Shown here: positions 19,548 to 28,698 of the stretch, piece by piece
How positions within the stretch are numbered: the stretch's first letter is position 1
How the letters are laid out: each line of letters begins with the position of its first letter
Source: Rahnella ecdela
Lineage (GTDB): Bacteria; Pseudomonadota; Gammaproteobacteria; Enterobacterales; Enterobacteriaceae
DNA: 64,000 nt
Direction: 5' to 3'
Assembly: GCF_019049625.1 (NCBI RefSeq)
Contig: NZ_JAFMOY010000115.1
Span: 1 to 64,000 of the forward strand
The notes under the pieces: model-generated
What the model saw: the letters and a program-made list of their open reading frames with translations, nothing else
The model's database searches: none
Told to the model about the DNA's origin: nothing
Made by a program: the position numbers and the translations under genes

Positions 19548-20594
19548 ATGTCTGCATTAACTCCGGCCAGCGAAGTCATACTGCGCCATAGCGAAGAATT
19601 CGAAGGCCGCCGCGTATTGTTCGCCGGCGACTTACAAGACAACCTGCCAGCTGAAATTGACGCCGAAGAAGTCCGCGTCCACACCAATATGTACCATCAC
19701 TGGCAGATGCTCAGCAAAAGTCTGGGTGAAAACGTTCAGTTTGGTTTGCTGGCTGACGCTGAGCTTATCGCCCCTTGCGATGTGCTGGTGTATTACTGGC
19801 CGAAAAGCAAACTGGAAGCGAAATTCCAGTTGTTCAACTTACTGTCACAATTGCCGGTCGGCATTGACGTATTTGTCATCGGTGAAAACCGCAGTGGCGT
19901 ACGCAGCGCGGAAACCACGCTGGAAGGTTTGTGTGAACTGAGCAAAATCGACAGCGCGCGTCGCTGTGGTTTGTATCATGGCCGTCTGGAAAAACAGCCT
20001 GAATTTGATGCTGACGGCTGGTGGGATCAGTACATGGTCGAAGAAGTGACCATTAAAACCCTGCCGGGCGTATTCAGCCGTGAAGGTCTGGATAGCGGAA
20101 GCCTGCTACTGATCAACACGTTTGAAGAGCCGGTAAAAGGCAAAGTGCTGGACGTCGCTTGCGGCTCCGGCGTGCTGGCTTCAGTACTGGCCATGTACTC
20201 GCCGAAGATGAAAGTCACGCTCAGTGATGTGAGCGCCGCCGCTATCGAAGCCAGCCGCGCCACACTGGCGGCGAACGACCTGCCGGGTGAAGTGATTGCC
20301 AGCAACGTCTATTCCGACATTGCCGGTCGTTTCGACATGATAATCTCCAATCCGCCATTCCACGAAGGCCTGCAAACCAGCCTGACTGCGGCTGAGCAAT
20401 TGATCCGTGGTGCCGTTGGCCATCTGAACATTGGCGGCGAACTGCGCATTGTGGCGAACGCCTTCCTTCCGTATGCCGCCCTGCTCGATGACGCTTTTGG
20501 CAGCCATGAAGTGCTGGCTCAAAACGGTCGCTTCAAGGTGTATAAAGCCGTCCGTGGCCGTCCGCCTCGCGATTTGAAAAAGAAAAAACGTTAA
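19548..20594 (+). CDS. rsmC: 16S rRNA (guanine1207-N2)-methyltransferase RsmC
   Basis: A 348-residue, two-domain methyltransferase that modifies G1207 in the small-subunit RNA. The C-terminal catalytic half has the SAM loop [12 protein letters not shown] (about 198-209) and the N2-guanine signature NPPFHEG (about 268). The N-terminal half is the pseudo-methyltransferase domain. Divergent from holD with a GAGGAG ribosome site. It ends 4 bp from the convergent aldo-keto reductase gene. Confidence 0.95.
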   Translation: MSALTPASEVILRHSEEFEGRRVLFAGDLQDNLPAEIDAEEVRVHTNMYHHWQMLSKSLGENVQFGLLADAELIAPCDVLVYYWPKSKLEAKFQLFNLLSQLPVGIDVFVIGENRSGVRSAETTLEGLCELSKIDSARRCGLYHGRLEKQPEFDADGWWDQYMVEEVTIKTLPGVFSREGLDSGSLLLINTFEEPVKGKVLDVACGSGVLASVLAMYSPKMKVTLSDVSAAAIEASRATLAANDLPGEVIASNVYSDIAGRFDMIISNPPFHEGLQTSLTAAEQLIRGAVGHLNIGGELRIVANAFLPYAALLDDAFGSHEVLAQNGRFKVYKAVRGRPPRDLKKKKR

Positions 20595-20598
20595 TCAG

Positions 20599-21591
20599 TC
20601 AGACGCTGAGGATACGCATCATTTCTGCGTTGTAGCGGTCACCCGCCGCCACGCGGAAAGGAAACACTGCTTCGATCGCCGCGATTTCGGCTTCACTCAG
20701 GGAGACATCAAGCGCGGCGATGTTTTCCTCAAGATAATGACGACGTTTGGTGCCAGGGATCGGCACCATGTTGTCGCTACGTGAAAGAACCCACGCCAGC
20801 GCCAGCTGCGACGGTTTCACGCCTTTCTCCTGCGCCAGTTCCCCGATTTTTTCCGCCAGTTGCAGATTCTTCGCAAAGTTTTCACCCTGAAAACGCGGGC
20901 TGTCACGACGATAATCATCCACATCCAGGTCATCCACTGAACGGATTTGCCCGGTCAGAAAACCGCGACCCAGCGGGCTGTAAGGCACAAAACCAATCCC
21001 CAGACGTTCGCACGCCGGTAAAATATCGGCTTCCACATCACGCGACCAGAGCGAATATTCCGTCTGCAATGCCGTGACAGGATGCACTTTATGCGCCCGC
21101 TCCAGGATGCTCACCGGCACTTCACTCAGGCCGATATATCGGATCTTGCCTTCACTCACCAGATCGGACAGCGCGCCCATTGTGTCCTCAACCGGTACGG
21201 TCGGATCCGGGCGATGCTGGTAATAGAGGTCAATAACATCGGTACCCAGACGTTTCAGGCTGCCTTCGACAGATTGACGTACATAATCTGGGTGACCGTT
21301 AGTGCCACGCGCTTGCGGATTCGCCGGGTCACGCACAATGCCGAATTTGGTCGCCAGAAAGACCTGATTGCGACGCCCTTTCAGAAAACGCCCCAGCAGT
21401 TCTTCATTGGTATGTGGTCCGTAAACATCGGCGGTATCAAACATCGTGACGCCCAGTTCCAGCGCACGCTCCAGCGTCGCCATCGATTCTTTATCATCAA
21501 GACCGGTGGTATAGAAATCACTCATGCCCATGCAGCCCAGTCCCAGCGCAGACACCATCGGACCCTGTTTACCCAGCTGACGTTGTTTCAT
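20599..21591 (-). CDS. Aldo-keto reductase
   Basis: A 330-residue NAD(P)H-dependent reductase of the AKR superfamily. The catalytic tetrad is visible: Asp and Tyr in DTADVYG, Lys in LATKFG, and His in YYQHRPD. The nucleotide-binding C-terminus ([19 protein letters not shown]) is intact. It resembles the aryl-alcohol/pyridoxal-type group (AKR13-like). The substrate cannot be told from sequence. A LysR regulator is transcribed divergently and probably controls it. Confidence 0.85.
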   Translation of the reverse strand: MKQRQLGKQGPMVSALGLGCMGMSDFYTTGLDDKESMATLERALELGVTMFDTADVYGPHTNEELLGRFLKGRRNQVFLATKFGIVRDPANPQARGTNGHPDYVRQSVEGSLKRLGTDVIDLYYQHRPDPTVPVEDTMGALSDLVSEGKIRYIGLSEVPVSILERAHKVHPVTALQTEYSLWSRDVEADILPACERLGIGFVPYSPLGRGFLTGQIRSVDDLDVDDYRRDSPRFQGENFAKNLQLAEKIGELAQEKGVKPSQLALAWVLSRSDNMVPIPGTKRRHYLEENIAALDVSLSEAEIAAIEAVFPFRVAAGDRYNAEMMRILSV

Positions 21592-21717
21592 CGGATTTTC
21601 CTTTTATAGCTCAGAGAGGGAAGTAACGAATTGAAGTGTGGTTGTTATGTCAGGAAAGATAAATCAGCGAAAACGTGCAACACTGTTCATAAATCGCAAA
21701 CAATCAGCAGGAAAGTT

Positions 21718-22668
21718 ATGGATCAATTTCAGGCGATGAAAATTTTCATCCGTATTGCCGAACTGGAAAGTTTTAGCCGGGCTGCGGAAGACCTGAATCT
21801 GCCGCGCGCAACTGTCAGCACCACGCTAAAGCGGCTGGAACAAAAGCTCGGGGTTCGCCTGTTTCTGCGCACCACACGCCAGGTGAAAATCACCGATGAA
21901 GGCAAAATTTACTACCAGCGCTGCCTGCAACTGATATCCGCGCTGGAAGAATCCGACACCTTGTTTGCCCATCACAAAAAACAGCCTGCGGGTATTGTGC
22001 GCATCGACATGCCACATTCCTTGGCGCGCGTGATGGTAATCCCCGCTTTACAGGCTTTTTATCAGCGTTATCCGCAAATTACCCTCAGCGTCAGCGCTAA
22101 TGACAACGCCATCAATCTGCTCGATCAGGGTGTGGATTGTGTGGTGCGCGCCTGGCCTTCAGAGGATGACAATTTGCAGTCGCGCCATCTGGCAGATTTG
22201 AAACAAATCACCTGCGCCTCTCCTGAGTATTTAGCGAAATTCGGTACGCCGGAAACGCCGGAAGATCTCGCCGGACATCAGGCTGTGGGCTATTTTTTTG
22301 CTCATCAGCGGGCAGATTCGCATCTCGAATTCGTGACAGACGGAAAAATTGAAAAGCGACAACTGGCCAGCAAACTGACCGTCAGCGGCGCTGACGCCTA
22401 TGTCGCTGCCGCAAAAGCCGGTTTCGGGCTGATTCAGGCCTCTGAGCTGGCAATGGCGCAGGAACTGGTACAGGGAGAACTGGTGGAAGTATTGCATCAG
22501 CACCTTCCGCCGCCGATGCCGCTGTACATCATGTATCCGCCCGGCCGTTTTCTCGCGCCGAGGATCCGTGTGCTGCTGGACTGGCTGATCACCCTGTTTT
22601 CCAGCCCTGCTCATCCGGAGAAACAAAATGCCATTATTGGAAAAATCGTTGATTTAATCCTCGATTAA
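21718..22668 (+). CDS. LysR-family transcriptional regulator
   Basis: Starting at 21718 (MDQFQAMKIFIRIAELESFS), with CAGGAAAG upstream, gives 316 residues, the usual LysR size. The N-terminal winged helix-turn-helix (about residues 18-37, SRAAEDLNLPRATVSTTLKR) is followed by the periplasmic-binding-protein-like effector domain (about 90-290). It belongs to the large CrgA/DmlR-like branch (DQFQAMKIFIRIAE...). Divergent placement suggests control of the neighbouring aldo-keto reductase; the inducer is unknown. Confidence 0.85.
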   Translation: MDQFQAMKIFIRIAELESFSRAAEDLNLPRATVSTTLKRLEQKLGVRLFLRTTRQVKITDEGKIYYQRCLQLISALEESDTLFAHHKKQPAGIVRIDMPHSLARVMVIPALQAFYQRYPQITLSVSANDNAINLLDQGVDCVVRAWPSEDDNLQSRHLADLKQITCASPEYLAKFGTPETPEDLAGHQAVGYFFAHQRADSHLEFVTDGKIEKRQLASKLTVSGADAYVAAAKAGFGLIQASELAMAQELVQGELVEVLHQHLPPPMPLYIMYPPGRFLAPRIRVLLDWLITLFSSPAHPEKQNAIIGKIVDLILD

Positions 22669-22752
22669 CCTGAGGGCTTTCTGACACACTGAACCATTCA
22701 TGGCGAATATGCTGCTTTTTACATCAAACGTCCGAAATGGGGGAAATAAGTA

Positions 22753-22788
22753 TTGACGCCTGTAGGAAAATCTCTAGAATTCGCCCCC
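22753..22788 (+). promoter_or_regulatory. Promoter of the leu tRNA operon
   Basis: TTGACG (22753-22758) and TAGAAT (22775-22780) are separated by 16 bp. They are followed by the GC-rich discriminator TCGCCCCC, typical of stringently controlled stable-RNA promoters. The first tRNA begins about 62 bp past the discriminator. Confidence 0.8.
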
Positions 22789-22849
22789 GTGGTTGTGTTA
22801 CTTGCTGATGACATTCCGATGAATGCGTCAACACGGTAATCAATTGGAA

Positions 22850-22935
22850 GCGATGGTGGCGGAATTGGTAGACGCGCTAGCTTCAGGTGTTAGTGTCCTT
22901 TGGATGTGAGGGTTCGAGTCCCTCCCTTCGCACCA
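22850..22935 (+). tRNA. leuQ: tRNA-Leu(CAG), copy 1
   Basis: 86 bases including encoded CCA. The anticodon CAG lies in CTAGCTTCAGGTGTTAG, with a long variable arm as in class II tRNAs. The acceptor stem has 5' GCGATGG against 3' CCTTCGC, which leaves a U-U mismatch at pair 5-68. It differs from copy 2 by one base in the variable arm. The leuQPV-type cluster lies near rsmC as in E. coli. The symbol for each copy is by position only. Confidence 0.93.
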
Positions 22936-22971
22936 AAACAACCACAAGATTTATATTACACGGCACGGTAC

Positions 22972-23057
22972 GCGATGGTGGCGGAATTGGTAGACGCGCT
23001 AGCTTCAGGTGTTAGTGTCCTTCGGATGTGAGGGTTCGAGTCCCTCCCTTCGCACCA
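22972..23057 (+). tRNA. leuP: tRNA-Leu(CAG), copy 2
   Basis: 86 bases including CCA; anticodon CAG. Same 5' GCGATGG acceptor strand and the same U-U mismatch at pair 5-68 as copy 1. The variable arm reads TCCTTCGGA instead of TCCTTTGGA. Confidence 0.93.
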
Positions 23058-23102
23058 CTCCGGTGATATGAATCGAATCAGCAGTAAGCAGAAATCATCT
23101 GT

Positions 23103-23189
23103 GCGAAGGTGGCGGAATTGGTAGACGCGCTAGCTTCAGGTGTTAGTGTTCTTACGGACGTGAGGGTTCAAGTCCCTCTCTTCGCACCA
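23103..23189 (+). tRNA. leuV: tRNA-Leu(CAG), copy 3
   Basis: 87 bases including CCA; anticodon CAG. The acceptor stem is 5' GCGAAGG against 3' TCTTCGC, fully paired apart from one G-U wobble. The variable arm and T arm (GGGTTCAAGTCCCTC) differ from copies 1 and 2, and its 5' strand matches the usual E. coli form. Confidence 0.95.
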
Positions 23190-23257
23190 CATGATTTTGC
23201 TCCTCAGTTTTACCCTCCTGTACGACCTCTTTCGATTTCAAAAAGTAAAAAAGCCCG

Positions 23258-23277
23258 ACAGCTTTGCTGTGTTTTTT
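23258..23277 (+). terminator. Terminator of the leu tRNA operon
   Basis: ACAGC-TTT-GCTGT followed by GTTTTTT, with an A-rich 5' side, about 70 bp past the last tRNA. Confidence 0.7.
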
Positions 23278-23312
23278 ATTTCTCATTCTGATTTCCTTTT
23301 ATTACTACTTTC

Positions 23313-23597
23313 TTAAAGCAAGCTAAAATTCAACGTTACCGCAGCCAGTCCGCCTGCCAGCGCCATAAATGAGGGCAGCAGCATGTAATGACGTAACGTG
23401 CGGTGAAACAGCATGACCAACGTCGCCAGCATCGCGACCACTACCAGCATCCGCAACTGGTCGAGCGTCATGTGCGTCAGCGCCAGCAAAGGCATTAGCG
23501 CACAGGGCAGCAACACACCCCAGCCACTGGTGAGACGCTTACCCAATATCCAGACAACCGCCCAGATCCCACATGCTATGACAATCGCCGGTATCAT
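23313..23597 (-). CDS. yjjZ: DUF1435 membrane protein (YjjZ-like)
   Basis: A 94-residue hydrophobic protein starting MIPAIVIACGIWAVVW, with three probable membrane helices, resembling DUF1435/YjjZ, which lies near the leu tRNAs in E. coli. I start it at 23597 because the ribosome site GGAGCAGGG is directly upstream and a Fur-box-like element (23616-23634) sits just beyond. Starting further upstream (frame open to 23660) would put the Fur box inside the coding sequence. Function unknown; iron-linked regulation is inferred. Confidence 0.65.
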   Translation of the reverse strand: MIPAIVIACGIWAVVWILGKRLTSGWGVLLPCALMPLLALTHMTLDQLRMLVVVAMLATLVMLFHRTLRHYMLLPSFMALAGGLAAVTLNFSLL

Positions 23598-23615
23598 AAC
23601 CCTGCTCCAAACGTT

Positions 23616-23634
23616 GATAATGAGAACCAATATC
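23616..23634. promoter_or_regulatory. Fur box upstream of the DUF1435 gene
   Basis: GATAATGAGAACCAATATC matches the 19-bp Fur consensus GATAATGATAATCATTATC at 16 positions and lies 18 bp upstream of the chosen start codon. Repression by Fe-Fur is predicted. Confidence 0.6.
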
Positions 23635-23914
23635 ATATAGGATTTTTTCTCATTTACCACCTATTTGCAGTCATGCCCTCCGTTGGGGTGACACCTGACG
23701 ACAAAAGTGCTAGTTTTGGAGCGGTAAAAAAATTAGCTCAAGCACCTATTTAAAATAGTAACGCTAATAACGACATTTATTGAATTCTAATAATTACCCA
23801 TTAGAACTATTAGCCTGCCTGCACGGAATTTGTCTTAACGGAATAAGCACGCAGTATAAGGCGATAAGACACTTTTTCTATTCAGACCAACACACGCTAA
23901 ATAGAGTAAATTTG

Positions 23915-25006
23915 ATGATATCTCATTCCTATGATGAGCTGCTGAAAAGCAAACATCGGCTGGCGATGTTACTATTCTTTTTTTTAAATAGTGCCACTGC
24001 GCTATTTTATATGGTTTATCCGCCAGAAGGCTCTTCCTCAATGCCTTTCCCGCTGATCCTGATTTGCGGCCTTTGCTGCGCGGGATTAATATTTTCATTT
24101 TTCAGCAAGAAAAATTATTCTGCCCATCTGAATATGTGCTCCGTCATCGTCGGGCTGTTATGGGGATGGCAAATAGCATTTCGTTTTGCTGAAATTGGTC
24201 AGACAGATAAAAACTATCTGCTGGTCAGTCTGCTCAGTATATTCTTTATCAGTGCTATCGCTTTATCAGATAATTTTCTGGCTTTTTGCCTCCATGCAGT
24301 ACCTTCGACTATTTGCGTCATCTTTCTGGACGATTTTCAACACGTCGGGCGTATCTTATTTACCGTTTCCCTGCCACTGATAGGTTTATGGTTACACCAT
24401 CTGATGCTCAAACGCAGCGACGAATTTACGCGCAGAATGGTGTCCAACCTTTACATCGAAAGAGAGAAATTCAGCGATCTGAGTATGCTGGATCCCCTCA
24501 CCGGCCTGTATAACCGTCGAGGGCTGCAAAACAAGCTGGAAACCCTGTTTAATGAGGCTTCCGGGCACTACGTTATGCTGCTGGATATTGATCACTTCAA
24601 AGCCTACAACGACAACTACGGCCATCATATGGGAGACCAGGCGCTGGTGCGTGTTTCAGCTGCCATCCGCGATGCCGTCCGTTCTCGTGATGTGGTTGTG
24701 CGCTATGGCGGAGAGGAGTTTCTGGTGCTGATGTCCAACGTCAAGCAGGAGCACGCAATTCGCATGGCTGAACGCATCCAGAATAAAGTTCTCGGGTTGA
24801 ATATCCTGCACTTATTTAATGCAGAAGTGTCCACGCATGTCACCGTCAGTGCCGGACTTGCCGCACTGGAAGACGGCGATTTTATTCGCGCGCTGGGTAA
24901 AGCCGATTCCTCGCTGTATAACGCCAAAAACAGCGGACGTAATAAGATATTTTACGCCTGGGAAGAGGAAACCGTTGAGGTCGCTATCGAAGAAAGAATG
25001 GCCTGA
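23915..25006 (+). CDS. Membrane-bound diguanylate cyclase (GGDEF)
   Basis: I take the ATG at 23915 (MISHSYDELLKSKHR), giving 363 residues. The frame is open to a TTG at 23780, which would add 45 residues of no clear character. Six hydrophobic segments (about residues 16-190) form a membrane sensor of unknown ligand. The C-terminal GGDEF domain (about 205-350) has the active-site loop RYGGEEF and, exactly five residues before it, the inhibitory site RSRD, so product inhibition by c-di-GMP is expected. No EAL domain. It stands alone, without an operon partner. Confidence 0.85.
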   Translation: MISHSYDELLKSKHRLAMLLFFFLNSATALFYMVYPPEGSSSMPFPLILICGLCCAGLIFSFFSKKNYSAHLNMCSVIVGLLWGWQIAFRFAEIGQTDKNYLLVSLLSIFFISAIALSDNFLAFCLHAVPSTICVIFLDDFQHVGRILFTVSLPLIGLWLHHLMLKRSDEFTRRMVSNLYIEREKFSDLSMLDPLTGLYNRRGLQNKLETLFNEASGHYVMLLDIDHFKAYNDNYGHHMGDQALVRVSAAIRDAVRSRDVVVRYGGEEFLVLMSNVKQEHAIRMAERIQNKVLGLNILHLFNAEVSTHVTVSAGLAALEDGDFIRALGKADSSLYNAKNSGRNKIFYAWEEETVEVAIEERMA

Positions 25007-25406
25007 TGATGTTTGAAAGTAACATTGATAACATCGGGTTTATTGCTTTTATTTTCCGGCGACTTATTTGTAAATGCAAGATAGTCGGTATTACAGGTCC
25101 TGCATTCATTTCTTTTGCATAATCATTCAACTTTCAGCCAGATTAACAATTCTGGCTGAAAGATAATCAGCTTATTTTTCATATTTAATGTTACTGAACA
25201 CTGTTACTTTCGATTTCACCCATCTGCTTAAATAAGCTATCTCCACCGTACAAGCCCACCTTAATAACCAACAATAAAGATAATCCTAAACATTATTTTA
25301 AATGTCGTAACCCGCCAATCTGCTGCACTTACTTCGCTCATTCCCTGCGCCAGAAAAAAACGCTACTCTCTTGTTTTAACGTGATTATTCTTTCCATTTC
25401 TTAATT
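25007..25406. other. Intergenic region upstream of the rhaT promoter
   Basis: No gene is visible. A perfect 12-bp inverted repeat, CTTTCAGCCAGA (25131-25142) and TCTGGCTGAAAG (25151-25162) with an 8-base loop, lies about 125 bp past the cyclase stop. It may act as its terminator or as mRNA 3'-end protection, although no T-run follows at once. Confidence 0.5.
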
Positions 25407-25422
25407 TGTGAACTGACTCACC
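25407..25422 (+). promoter_or_regulatory. CRP site of the rhaT promoter
   Basis: TGTGA-ACTGAC-TCACC matches the CRP consensus at nine of ten bases. Its right edge is 3 bp from the RhaS operator, the same distance as at rhaB (28680-28695). Confidence 0.7.
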
Positions 25423-25425
25423 CAG

Positions 25426-25476
25426 ACCTTTCGGCGAGTGCCAGCGCTTATTTTCACGTGGCACTGACCGGAAGGT
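25426..25476 (+). promoter_or_regulatory. RhaS operator of rhaT
   Basis: Two inverted 17-bp half-sites, ACCTTTCGGCGAGTGCC (25426-25442) and GGCACTGACCGGAAGGT (25460-25476), are separated by 17 bp. The right half is nearly identical to the one at rhaB, and both resemble the E. coli RhaS half-site CATCTTTCCCTGGTTGC. A -10-like TACACT begins 20 bp past the operator edge (25496-25501), again as at rhaB. Confidence 0.75.
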
Positions 25477-25508
25477 TGCTCTGCCGGACACTTCTTACAC
25501 TAACGCCC

Positions 25509-25554
25509 AGCCGCAGCCCTGACTTCTGACGGATCAGCAAGGCGCGGCTTTTTT
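25509..25554 (+). terminator. Terminator-like hairpin at the start of the rhaT leader
   Basis: AGCCGC (25509-25514) pairs with GCGGCT (25544-25549), which runs straight into TTTTTT. Further pairing inside (GCCCTGA with TCAGCAAGGC) strengthens the stem. It lies just after the predicted transcription start (about 25508) and about 50 bp before the rhaT ATG, so it could be an attenuator or a 5' stabilising hairpin. Confidence 0.55.
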
Positions 25555-25600
25555 ACTTATCTCTTCACCAGTACGTTTCTCTACATAAAAGGTCCGGTGT

Positions 25601-26635
25601 ATGAACAGTTCGATAGTTTTAGGGATTATCTGGCATCTGATAGGAGCGGCCAGCGCAGCTTGCTTCTATGCACCTTTCAAACAAGTCAAAAAATGGTCAT
25701 GGGAAACCATGTGGTCGCTGGGCGGCTTCTTCTCGTGGATTATTCTTCCCTGGGCCGTAAGCTACATTTTACTGCCTAATTTCTGGGCATATTACGGTTC
25801 ATTCAGTTTTGCGACGCTTCTTCCCATTTTCCTGTTCGGCGCAATGTGGGGCATCGGTAACATCAATTACGGCCTGACCATGCGCTACCTCGGGATGTCT
25901 TTGGGGATAGGGATTGCCATCGGCATCACCCTGATCATAGGCACGCTGATGACGCCCATCCTGCAAGGGAAAATCGACATGCTGTTCGGCACTACCGGTG
26001 GCCAGCTGACGCTGCTCGGTGTATTTGTCGCCGTAATAGGTGTCGGGGTGGTCAGCTACGCCGGTTACCTGAAAGAGAAAGCGCTCGGTATTAAAGCAGA
26101 AGAATTCAATCTGAAAAAAGGGCTTATCCTGGCCGTCATGTGCGGTATTTTCTCCGCAGGGATGTCTTTCGCCATGAGCGCCGCAGTACCGATGCATGAG
26201 GCTGCGCGGGCATTAGGTATCGACCCGCTGTACGTCGCGCTGCCAAGTTATGTGGTTATCATGGGCGGCGGTGCCATCGTCAATCTCGGCTTCTGTTTTA
26301 TCCGCCTCGCCACGCGTAAAAGCATCTCGCTCAGGGCAGATATGTCGGTTACGAAATCTCTGCTGCTCACCAATATCATGTTCTCGATAATTGCCGGCGT
26401 GATGTGGTATCTGCAATTCTTCTTCTACGCCTGGGGTCACGCCAGCATTCCGATCGAATATGACTACATGAGCTGGATGCTGCATATGAGCTTCTACGTG
26501 TTGTGCGGCGGGATTGTCGGGCTGATATTGAAAGAATGGACCGGCGTCGGCAAAAAGCCGGTCAGGATCCTGATCATTGGCGGTCTTGTCATCATTCTGG
26601 CGGCCAATATCGTCGGTCTGGGAATGGCGCTGTAA
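25601..26635 (+). CDS. rhaT: L-rhamnose-proton symporter
   Basis: Takes up L-rhamnose with a proton. The 344 residues equal the E. coli length, and ten hydrophobic segments are spread over the whole protein. Family stretches such as [36 protein letters not shown] and [20 protein letters not shown] are present. It lies next to rhaR-rhaS-rhaB as in E. coli. Its upstream region has a complete CRP-RhaS-promoter arrangement. Confidence 0.96.
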   Translation: MNSSIVLGIIWHLIGAASAACFYAPFKQVKKWSWETMWSLGGFFSWIILPWAVSYILLPNFWAYYGSFSFATLLPIFLFGAMWGIGNINYGLTMRYLGMSLGIGIAIGITLIIGTLMTPILQGKIDMLFGTTGGQLTLLGVFVAVIGVGVVSYAGYLKEKALGIKAEEFNLKKGLILAVMCGIFSAGMSFAMSAAVPMHEAARALGIDPLYVALPSYVVIMGGGAIVNLGFCFIRLATRKSISLRADMSVTKSLLLTNIMFSIIAGVMWYLQFFFYAWGHASIPIEYDYMSWMLHMSFYVLCGGIVGLILKEWTGVGKKPVRILIIGGLVIILAANIVGLGMAL

Positions 26636-26668
26636 TGCGTCAGACGCTCTAAAGGACAGTTCTTAAAA

Positions 26669-26692
26669 GACGGCAGAAATTATTCTGCCGTC
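26669..26692. terminator. Terminator between convergent rhaT and rhaR
   Basis: GACGGCAGAA (26669-26678) and TTCTGCCGTC (26683-26692) form a 10-bp stem that includes the rhaR stop codon. On the minus strand it is followed by TTTT. Confidence 0.7.
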
Positions 26693-27552
26693 ATCAGTGA
26701 CAACGATGTTTTCCCGCCCAGCCCGATAAAACGCTGCCGGTAATCACGCGGCGATACGCCGCAGGCGCGACTGAAGACCACAGAGAAATAGTTACTGTCA
26801 TCAAAGCCGCATTCTGCCGCCACATCACTGATCGTCATGCTGCCATAGCGCAACAAACTCATTGCCCGGCACAGCCTGAGCTGTCGTAAATAATGGCTCA
26901 CATTCATGCCGGTATGCTGCTTGAACAACGAGCGCAAAGCACGGGGATTCAGCTCATGTTTCTGGCAAAAAGTCTCCAGATGGAAAGGTTCAGCGATATT
27001 TGCCCGCAGCGCCATCAGCAATAAATCCAGCTGATGAGCATCGGGTAACGCCCCGCTGTCAGGCCGCTGGCGAAAACGCAGTAATAACAGCGCCAGCTGC
27101 ATCAGCAATGCTTCACTTAGTTGCACGGAAAGCGGCTCCGACTTCATGCACTCTTTTGCCAGCTCATCGACTTTATCGCGCAAAACCGACATCCCGAGCG
27201 TACTCAGCCGCCAGTATCGCTGCTCCTGGCTGACATCGTCCCCCGGCAGTAATTGTGACCAGTCGGCCATCAGCCCGATACGCTCACGACAAAACAGTAT
27301 GTTATCCAGCGCCAGTTCGTTGACCGATTCGTAACTGTGGCGATCCCGCGAATTAATGTAAAACAGGTCGCCGCAGGTAATGGGATAAGGGATGTCGTTC
27401 CAGATGTGCAGACCGTTGCCGCGCCAGACAATCACCAGCTCGTCAAAATCATGATCGTGACTGGGGAAATCCGCCTGCGGATGGCGCTCAGCCACCACAA
27501 CCGAATTCATACTTGTCAGAAAGAAGTCATTTTTAAAAAGTCTCAGCGACAT
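26680..27552 (-). CDS. rhaR: L-rhamnose-responsive activator RhaR
   Basis: AraC-family activator of the rhaSR operon. Starting at 27552 (MSLRLFKNDFFLTSMNSV) gives 290 residues (about 282 in E. coli). The open frame to 27582 begins with TTG and adds no family sequence. The N-terminal cupin domain contains HDHDFDELVIVWRGNGLHI, typical of RhaR. The C-terminal double helix-turn-helix (about 185-280) ends with SDVAAECGFDDSNYFSVVF. It follows rhaS with an 82-bp gap on the same strand. Confidence 0.93.
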   Translation of the reverse strand: MSLRLFKNDFFLTSMNSVVVAERHPQADFPSHDHDFDELVIVWRGNGLHIWNDIPYPITCGDLFYINSRDRHSYESVNELALDNILFCRERIGLMADWSQLLPGDDVSQEQRYWRLSTLGMSVLRDKVDELAKECMKSEPLSVQLSEALLMQLALLLLRFRQRPDSGALPDAHQLDLLLMALRANIAEPFHLETFCQKHELNPRALRSLFKQHTGMNVSHYLRQLRLCRAMSLLRYGSMTISDVAAECGFDDSNYFSVVFSRACGVSPRDYRQRFIGLGGKTSLSLMTAE

Positions 27553-27634
27553 AGCGGCAATCTCATACCCGTTTGACGACAAAATAAACGAGGCGGTTCA
27601 GGCAGGAAAAATCCGAAACCGCGAGAGGTGCCGC

Positions 27635-28462
27635 TTAACGTAACTGGTCACGCATGAGTTTTGGCGACACCGAAAATTCCCGACGGAACTGCGTCGAGAA
27701 GTGGTTACTGTCACTGAATCCACAGGCGTAAGCGATATCGGTGATACTTTGATCGCTGTGATGTAAACGGCGGCGCGCCTCGAGCAAACGCAGGCGATTG
27801 AGATAACGCTGCGGCGTCATGCCGGTGTAATGCTTCATCTGCCGGTGCAGCGTTCGCAGCGCCAGCGAAAAACGTTCTGCGGCTTCGGTCCAGTTAACAT
27901 CCTCACTGTAATGTGACTGGAGCCATTGCAAAAGTTGATTGACCCGGTTTTCCGAGGTATCTCGCAATTGTGGCTGGAAACAATCCTGATAGAGCAGGAT
28001 CAGCAGTTGTAAAAACAAACTTTCGCGCGTGGCGATATGCTCCATTTCCACACTGGCCGGCAAGGCTTCGAGTTGCGTGATGCAGTTCAGAACCTGCTGC
28101 ATGACGCAGGGACTGAGCTGCCAGTGGATCTGCGACTGATAGTGATGTTCCTGCGGCAAAAAATGGCCGACGTCCTGAATAAACCTGAATGCCTTAGGCG
28201 ACCGGAACAACACATTTGTCAGGCGCAAATTATCCACATTTTCAAACAAATGGTGATCGCTGGCGCGGACAAAACAAACGGTCCCCGCCGTCAGCGTGTA
28301 AGGATTGTCATTAAAGATATGAACCCCTGATCCGCTTTCCACCAGCATAATCTCGTGAAAATCATGGTAATGCTCCGGGAATACATCTTGCGGAAGACGC
28401 CGCTCAACCGTCACAGTCAGCTCAGGTGCCGCAAAATAATCATCACCCTTCAGTAACGTCAT
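27635..28462 (-). CDS. rhaS: L-rhamnose-responsive activator RhaS
   Basis: AraC-family activator of rhaBAD and rhaT. I start at 28462 (MTLLKGDDYFAAPEL), preceded by GGAGG, giving 275 residues, close to the 278 of E. coli. The cupin domain carries EHYHDFHEIMLVESGSGVHI. The DNA-binding half contains FSLALRTLHRQMKHYTGMTP and ITDIAYACGFSDSNHFSTQF, nearly the same as E. coli, consistent with the conserved operators at 25426-25476 and 28699-28749. Confidence 0.95.
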   Translation of the reverse strand: MTLLKGDDYFAAPELTVTVERRLPQDVFPEHYHDFHEIMLVESGSGVHIFNDNPYTLTAGTVCFVRASDHHLFENVDNLRLTNVLFRSPKAFRFIQDVGHFLPQEHHYQSQIHWQLSPCVMQQVLNCITQLEALPASVEMEHIATRESLFLQLLILLYQDCFQPQLRDTSENRVNQLLQWLQSHYSEDVNWTEAAERFSLALRTLHRQMKHYTGMTPQRYLNRLRLLEARRRLHHSDQSITDIAYACGFSDSNHFSTQFRREFSVSPKLMRDQLR

Positions 28463-28679
28463 GTATCGCCTCCGGTTCAAAAAATCATCCTACTTCAGGA
28501 AACAACCCTACCCTGTGCCCGGCGTTCTTACCTTCAAACCACAACGTGAAAAACGTCATAAACGGTCATTTTTTCAAGATTGCCGCCCTCATGATTCGGA
28601 ACTGCGGCAAAGATCACAGTCACTTATGCCCCGTTACCTCTGCGTTGCAAAATTCGTTCACGCCAGCTTTGAGCCGATC

Positions 28680-28695
28680 TGTGATCTGCCTCGCA
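28680..28695 (+). promoter_or_regulatory. CRP site of the rhaB promoter
   Basis: TGTGA-TCTGCC-TCGCA matches the CRP consensus at nine of ten bases. It lies 3 bp upstream of the RhaS operator, as at rhaT. Confidence 0.7.
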
Positions 28696-28698
28696 TCT

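Noticed and set aside
23109-23291. Short frame starting in the third tRNA-Leu
   Set aside because: It translates the tRNA itself; it is a structural RNA gene.
25426-25476. Long inverted repeat first taken for a riboswitch or small-RNA stem
   Set aside because: The two arms match the RhaS half-sites at rhaB with the same 17-bp gap and the same distance to CRP and -10 elements, so it is a DNA operator.
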